64,000 bases of DNA, from NCBI RefSeq assembly GCF_016808335.1, contig NC_053143.1, positions 6,380,801 through 6,444,800 of the forward strand, given 5' to 3'. Of this stretch, positions 58,101 through 64,000 are shown piece after piece; within the stretch, counting starts at the first letter, position 1, and each line of letters starts with the position of its first letter. Origin of the DNA: Panicum virgatum (Eukaryota; Streptophyta; Magnoliopsida; Poales; Poaceae). The notes below the pieces were generated by a model, which had not been told where the DNA came from, ran no database searches, and saw only the letters and a program-made list of their open reading frames with translations. Both the position numbers and the translations under genes were made by a program.

Positions 58101-60762
58101 AGTTTCATGCACTGATTATCTAAGGTTTGATGTATTTAGTTAGCAAGGAGCATTACTATGCGTTTGACGTATTGGTTACAATTCTTATCCCATCATGTTG
58201 CCATTCATCACAGTGTCATATCTATCTCATGTATCTTTGTTGCTTTTAGATATTTATTGATGAATTGGATGCAATTGCTCCATCAAGGGAGGAAGGGAGC
58301 GAGGAGTTATCTATTAGAATGGTGGCTACTCTGTTGAAACTGATGGATGAGATAGGCCCTAGTGATCGTGTTCTCTTAATCGCTGCAACTAATCGTCCTG
58401 ATTGTATTGATTCTGCACTTCGACGTTATGGAAGATTGGATAAGGAAATTGAGATAGGTAGGATTATCTGACGACCATATAGTTTTGAAATAAAATGCAG
58501 TGGTTGTAGTCTGCGCCACAATACATCATGCTTTTAATGCTAAAATGCCTGCAACTAAGACATAGCTTATGGATGTGCAGAATGCATTAAGAATCCTGAC
58601 TTTTGATTTTATGGACTAGCAACATACCTTTAGGATTGGCCAAAAATTTTACCTTGCGAGGAATGGGCTGCCTTGTACTGTATATTCTGTCATCCCGGGC
58701 TGGCCATTTTTATTTTGTATGTGTTTAACGCCAGTTAAGCCAATCTTGTTTTTTGAAACTAAGTTTGGCCTGCACTTAAATTGTTATCAAAATTTAAATT
58801 TCGTCATGTTGGACTAGCACGGTTGTCCAATGATATAATGTGGTCTAAAGCCAAGTTGACCATGATTTGTTTTCTTTTCACTGGGTTGTAGGAGTGCCGT
58901 CTCCAGGACAGAGGTTGGACATACTTCAGCACCTTTTAATTGGAGTTCGACACTCCCTCGATGATGAGGAACTTGAGTCTATTGCTCAAGAGGCCCATGG
59001 ATTTGTGGGTGCCGATCTAGCTGCACTATGCAATGAGGCAGCATTCTGTGCTCTTCGCCGTTATATCAGCCTAAAAGAAAATTCAAGTAACACATTACCG
59101 GCATCTTTCTCGGCCATGTCATTGGATGATGCCCCCTGCACAAATACTAACACAAAAAGTAGCAAGTCTTATGGTGAGACAGATGAAAAAGCACTGTCTG
59201 TGAACAGTGAGGACTTTAAGAAGGCTAAAACGAAAGTTCGACCTAGTGCAATGCGCGAGGTATCAATTCTATCCACCCAAGGCTGTAACTGTTTGCTTCT
59301 ATCATGATAGTTCCTATATATACTTGTGACTCGTGGAAAAACAATGGCAATTACTCAACTACATTCTTTGCAGGTGATGCTTGAGCTTCCAAAGGTGCGG
59401 TGGGAAGATGTTGGTGGTCAAGGCGGTGTCAAGCAGCAGCTAATTGAAGCCATCAATTTGCCACAGAAATGCCCAGAAGCATTTGCAAATTTAGGGGTCA
59501 AACCCCCCAAAGGAGTGCTAATGATGGGACCACCAGGTTGCAGCAAGACCTTGATGGCTCGTGCTGCAGCTTCTGAAGCAAAATTGAACTTTCTTGCAGT
59601 TAAGGGTCCTGAGCTTTTCAGCAAATGGGTGGGTGACTCTGAAAAAGCAGTGAGATCGCTATTTGCTAAGGCTAGGGCTAATGCACCGGCGATAATATTC
59701 TTTGATGAGATAGATGGACTTGCAGTAACTCGTGGGCATGAAAATGATGGAACATCTGTTGCTGATAGGGTACTCAGTCAGTTGCTTGTGGAGATGGATG
59801 GTGAGTTTTATCAATTGATAAGGAAATTCCTCTTTTGATGCCTTATGTCTGTATAAATTTGCCTTAGGGCATATATGAATCAGCTTATCTCTTCACTAAC
59901 ACTAGCCACTAAAGTGTGTTAATTTGTGATTATAGGTTGCCAAATAACAGTACTGTATTTTGTTGACTCATAAACCAAATATCAGCTATCAGATTTTGAT
60001 GTCTCGGGTCAATGGTTATTCTACTGGAGCCTTAACCATTTGCATGTCCTCATCCACATTTGAAATGTGTCGATGACCTGCTCTCCAACTTATTTTCTAG
60101 TTTACAATATCCTGTTGGCCTCTATATTTTGATGATGCATAATTTTCTATTGTGACAATAGGTTTGGACCAAAGAATTGGTGTCACCGTTATTGGAGCTA
60201 CAAATCGTCCTGACAAAATTGATCCAGCACTTACAAGACCAGGTGTTCATTGGGTCTTTTTTTTTTTGGTTTAAATGCATTTTACTGATTCCTTTGCTCA
60301 TTTGGTCTGACTTTTTGCGGATGCTCTAGGTCGTTTTGATCGGCTGCTCGATGTGCAACTGCCGAACGAAGCTGACCGCACAGATATTTTCCAGATTCAT
60401 ACACGCAGCATACCATGCGGTCCTGACGTGGATCTGAAGGAACTTGCTAGACTCACAGAAGGCTACACCGGCGCGGACATAAAGCTTGTCTGCAGGGAAG
60501 CAGCCGTCGCGGCACTTGATGTATGCTACTCATCCTTCCCTGCTCTGGTGACACGAGCGTGTGTATATTCGCTACTTGTAGCTGGAGTTTGCTGATAAAC
60601 TACCCTGTTTCCATTCAACAGGAGAGCTTCCACATTGAAGAAGTATCAATGAGGCATTTCGAGTTCGCCATCAGGAAAGTAAAGCCGTCTGATCTCAAGT
60701 TTTACCAGAAACTCGCAGAGGGCTTCCGCAGGTTTGTGGATGGCTCAACACAGGGAACTTAG
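55135..60762 (+). CDS. CIP111: CIP111/AFG2-type double AAA-ATPase, ten exons, 940 residues
   Basis: The exons are 55135-55446, 55863-56024, 56109-56851, 56938-57127, 58250-58457, 58892-59259, 59374-59800, 60162-60242, 60330-60520 and 60622-60762. All nine introns have GT-AG borders and the phases agree, giving 2823 nt. The N-terminus is Pro/Arg-rich, then an N-domain to about residue 390. D1 has Walker A GPPGTGKT (414-421) and Walker B IFIDEL (470-475). D2 has Walker A GPPGCSKT (713-720) and Walker B IIFFDE (768-773), followed by the ATNRPDKID region. The linker [22 protein letters not shown] before D2 and the GCSKT form fit Arabidopsis CIP111, a calmodulin-binding CDC48-like ATPase, and the AFG2/SPATA5 family, whose yeast member AFG2 acts in 60S ribosome maturation. 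The ATG at 55135 follows GCCGCCGCC and is the first in frame. Full length, so probably functional. Confidence 0.93.
57215..57724 (+). repeat. Tandem duplication of 263 bp in CIP111 intron 4
   Basis: The block starting GAGATATTACTGTAG at 57215 is repeated from 57478. The two copies differ by only a few bases (for example GATATCC against GATATGC, and a T run). They do not touch the splice sites of the 1.12-kb intron. Confidence 0.9.
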
Positions 60763-61914
60763 TATTGAACCTGCCATCATTTATTTTTGTTACCCTAGAA
60801 GATTGTTAGGTGTAAAAATGCAACCACAAGAATTGTTTTGTAAAAATGCTCTAAAAAAAGTATTGTTGTATCCTGAAAGCGATCCCCCTCATCTCGTCTT
60901 CCACATCACCTCTATTCCAACCATAGAATGAATTTTAATGCAGAACTTATGGTGGATTGTAACATGGGCTGTTTTGCTTATTTTAGGCCCTGCTATTGTG
61001 GGGAACTTTGGGCCTGTCTTGGTTTGGAGTCTTGCAGCAATGGTGTTGTTGGGATTATACTGCACAAAATACCTGCAGCAGTGGAGCCGGGTGCTGGGCT
61101 GGAACAATTGGTGCACTTCGTTTCTGAACTGCTATTGCGTGCATTTCTTACTTATATTGGGTCCATTGTACCTTTTACGCTTTATGTTGGACCCATATGT
61201 CAGAGTCAAGCGACCTGGACCTATTTGTCAGAGTCGATGGAGGTGGGGGTAATACTAGAGTTGGCTCTGTCAAAAAGAAATCGCGAGTTGGCTCTGTCAA
61301 AAAGCTATTATTTTTCTCACTGTTTGTTTCCTACCCACCCGCGCGGCCACGCGTACCCGCTTGTCAACTCCCTTCAATCGTGTGTTGTCTATTTCCTCCC
61401 TCCCTTAGTCCCTTGTCTGCTGTACTCTTTCAGTCCTGCCCTCCCCTATCCCCTCACATCCCCTCTCTATCTTTGATCCATTAATCCGTCCGACGCCTGC
61501 CCTCCGCTGCTTCTGTCTCCTACAGTGCAGCGCAGATGCGACGGTGGCCCCATCCCCGGCTGGAGGAGACGCGGCGGCTGCGGGGGATCGATAGCACTGG
61601 CACCTACCTCGATCCCGACGGCCGACGTTTGGTCCTTGGCCGCCGAGCCGGGGAGCCCTTGCCCCTGGCCCTGGGTTTCCAGCCAGTGGAAGCTGAGGGT
61701 AGGATGGATGTGGCGACGGTTGGCGTTGGCGGGCCGCGGGCGTGCACTGCGGCGTGGGGTGCACAACGTGATAAGTCGCGCGTCCGGGGACGGGCATCGG
61801 CGCCTGTTGAGGTGCCCGTGTGGGCCAGCTGCTTCGCCACGTGTTGACGTCTTTTGGGATCAACACACGCACTTCGAACATGCCACGCGAGGAGGAGCTC
61901 GCTGCAGCGCCTCC
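60763..61914. other. Downstream of CIP111; no gene supported
   Basis: It contains the CIP111 3' UTR of unknown length. A plus-strand frame at 61536-61847 starting MRRWPHPRLEETRRLRG lies in a GC-rich patch and has no recognised domain. It is left uncalled. Confidence 0.4.
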
Positions 61915-62345
61915 TGCGTGGACCGGTCAGATCGATTCAAGGGAGCGGTCAGACCGGTCGCCGCCGAATAGATCGACGACGAACCTACAAACGTTAGCCC
62001 AGGAAAACCCGTCAGGGCATGCGCACGTAGAGTTGTTCTTGGATCGGCAGGCCACCTAGAACGTCCTCAATCGACGTAGAGATGGAGGAATAAATAGTAG
62101 ATTGAAAAAACTAAGGCAAGAAAGTGTAAAAAAGATAAACCCTCAATCGGCCGTGACTCTTTATATTCATAGGGTGGGAAGGACTTGCCCCGCAAAGAAT
62201 TCTTTTAACAAATTTAAACTCATAAAAACTCTAATTGTACTCGAATTTCAGGTAGACTGGTCTGACCGGTCGGAGTTGCCGGACCCAAATCGGTCAGAAC
62301 GCTCGTGAACACCGGTCAGACCGGTCTGTGTAGCTTGTGCCAATT
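61915..62345. repeat. LTR remnant sharing the CCGGTCTGACCGGT motif of element C
   Basis: Copies and variants of GACCGGTCAGACCGGTC occur at 61919-61959 and 62257-62335. The rest does not clearly align to element C, so this is probably a decayed relative. No gene is seen. Confidence 0.4.
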
Positions 62346-62985
62346 TTGATCATCAACATATGTCCCCTATTTTTTGGTGATGCTTGCATACCAAAGAATA
62401 AGCCTCTAGACCAAAATTGTCTAAAAACGATGACAAACATGCATCGGCCATATTTTGTTCTAAGGGTGATAAATATTATCGGTCATATCTTACTTCTCCT
62501 TCAAGTTGACGATGAAACAATTTGCTTGGGCCTGCATACCTGTTTCATGATCACAGACCTTGCTGGTACAACCTTTGATTGTCGTTCCATAGACTCTTTC
62601 TTGCGCATTCGTTGCAGCCTCCTCTTTTGGGTGTGAGATAGGTCTGAGGGACACCACTTAGGCTGTAAATACAGGTTGTCTTGCTTCATATCCTTCTACC
62701 ATCTTGGTTGCAATCAAGTTTGCTTTTGACCAGATTATCATTAACAACCATCGGTCTTTGAGAAACACTAAAACTTGGTCATGTAGAAAGATATTGAATA
62801 AAATATGGATGCATATACATTCTACTATAGTTCAAAGGTGTATAATTGTAAGAATACGACCAGAACCATAGAGCAACAGGCTCACCAAATAAATATGGTG
62901 CAAAAGCATTATTACCTTGTTCCAAATGAAAAGTCGATTGCTCACGATGCTTCGACGATGGTTTTGTATCCTTAGATTGATCTGG
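62346..62985. other. No gene or defined repeat seen
   Basis: AT-rich sequence with short frames, none with a domain. It may be part of the decayed retroelement on its left. Confidence 0.3.
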
Positions 62986-63360
62986 TGTTGGCGGTCCTTA
63001 GTCTAATAGAATAAATTCGCAAGCGTACGGATACCGATGTAGCTTTCATCTTGGAGTATTCAAGGGTATCGAATCCACGAGGAATGAGAAGTGTACTAAG
63101 TAGTGAATCTTGTTTATCGAGGGGGTATGACGGGAGTGAAGATGTCCAGATAAGATAGACCGAGGTGTTCTAACATTATCTTGCTAACTATTCTTATCAA
63201 GAATACTTGACGTATATTGTAGTTGCTTCGGCGGCCTAAGAGAAGGACTCAGACTGGGATGAGAATGGAGTCCAATGTCCGTCGGCAACTACTGTTATAA
63301 AAACACCCGAACGTGGTGGACTACGAAATCCTCTAGCCCTCTACTTTGTGATCCCATTAA
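62986..63360 (-). repeat. Athila-type LTR fragment related to element B
   Basis: It begins TGTTGGCGGTCCTTAGTC and follows the element B LTR through matching blocks: CGCAAG-CG, GTAGCTTTCA, GGGTATCGAATCCA, GCTTCGGCGG and AAAACACCCGAACGTGGTGG. It is clearly older or from another family member. Similarity fades after about 63360. Confidence 0.7.
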
Positions 63361-64000
63361 TAAAGTTTCTGGGAAGCACTCTTCGCGACTGCTCAATATC
63401 TTCACTTGGACGCATCTTTTAGTCAACTCAACATGCACCACACATGGCCATCATCTGCAACTCCGGCGATACGCCCTTATCAATCCTGTCAACACCATCG
63501 AAACTGCACCGGCACCTCCGTCTGCAAACTTTCAATTTGTTGTTTCTCCTGTTTAGTATGTTAGAGAATTACATGCTAGGGCTTGTTGTATTTATGCTTT
63601 ATATTTGGAATCTAATACTTTAATTTTCTAATTATTCAACAGTAGTGGTACAATGCAGTACGAGAAATCATTTCGTAGTGGTTTTGGGTCGCCGTGCTGA
63701 AAATTTCTCGTGCTGGCAAATTGCAATGATTTTCTAATACTTTAATGATTATATTTGGAATCTATATATTTGAAATTTCTCGTGCTGGCAAATCGCAATA
63801 ATTTCAAAAATTTTGCGAGAAATTATAATAGTCCGCGGTGATTTCTGTATTTGTGAGTGCCATACAAGTAGTGGTACTATGCAGTGATATATGAAGTTAC
63901 ACATTGCATAACTTACTGTGGTTGTACATAACATGTGCAAGTCGACAAGCAACCATCCAATATATATGATCAAAGTTAAATCAACATTGGACTCTGGAAA
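63361..64000. repeat. Region with short dispersed direct repeats, no gene
   Basis: TTTCTCGTGCTGGCAAAT occurs at 63703 and 63776, ATATTTGGAATCTA at 63601 and 63753, and GTAGTGGTAC at 63643 and 63870. The pattern suggests a decayed transposon with repeated subterminal motifs. Confidence 0.4.

Noticed and set aside
1..64000. CRISPR arrays, phage or bacterial operons, rRNA genes
   Set aside because: Nothing of the kind is present. The direct repeats are LTRs, MITE ends or tandem duplications, and the genes have plant introns.

Overview
The window is a stretch of a grass (Poaceae) nuclear chromosome, most likely a panicoid. The evidence is an intron-rich plant gene with GT-AG introns, a plant CC-NB-LRR immune receptor, and the typical grass repeat set: Tekay/Del and Athila-type Ty3-gypsy elements, SIRE-like Ty1-copia LTRs, CACTA, Mutator-like, hAT, Stowaway and Tourist elements. 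The species cannot be fixed from sequence alone. There is no prokaryotic feature, CRISPR array, rRNA gene or convincing functional tRNA gene.

Region 1 (1-28895) is a nest of retroelements. The oldest layer is a LINE-like remnant, in two pieces at 15033-15252 and 28205-28895. A Tekay/Del-type gypsy element (element A, minus strand, 1-15032) with about 4.4-kb LTRs inserted into it. Its left LTR runs off the window. An Athila-type element (element B, minus strand, 15253-28204, 5-bp duplication CCGGC) also inserted into it. The 5' LTR of B was then hit by a deleted SIRE/copia-like element (element C, plus strand, 22785-27066, duplication CACCA). Element A carries an extra intact ORF between primer-binding site and gag. 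Its gag-pol is broken by frame changes but not by in-frame stops.

Region 2 (28896-34060) has three MITEs, a short tandem duplication and a minus-strand NLR gene (31121-34060). The NLR has all NB-ARC motifs but an in-frame TGA 23 codons after the expected start.

Region 3 (34061-55000) is almost entirely transposon debris. It holds a Mutator-like element inside a hAT-like element (35597-37643), two related gypsy LTRs in opposite orientation (38193-38609 and 45480-46069), CACTA elements at 39156-39811 and 43230-44530, a long hairpin at 42051-42093, a copia-type LTR up to 50446 with a solo LTR inside it (48539-49940), and a possible Helitron end near 51090.

Region 4 (55135-60762) is the one clearly intact conserved gene: a ten-exon plus-strand gene for a 940-residue double AAA-ATPase of the CIP111/AFG2 type. 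It has a recent 263-bp tandem duplication in intron 4. The rest of the window (60763-64000) holds further LTR remnants, including an Athila-type LTR related to element B at 62986 and sequence sharing the repeated CCGGTCTGACCGGT motif of element C.

The genes do not form a pathway. The window is two host genes (an NLR and a housekeeping ATPase) separated and flanked by nested transposons.
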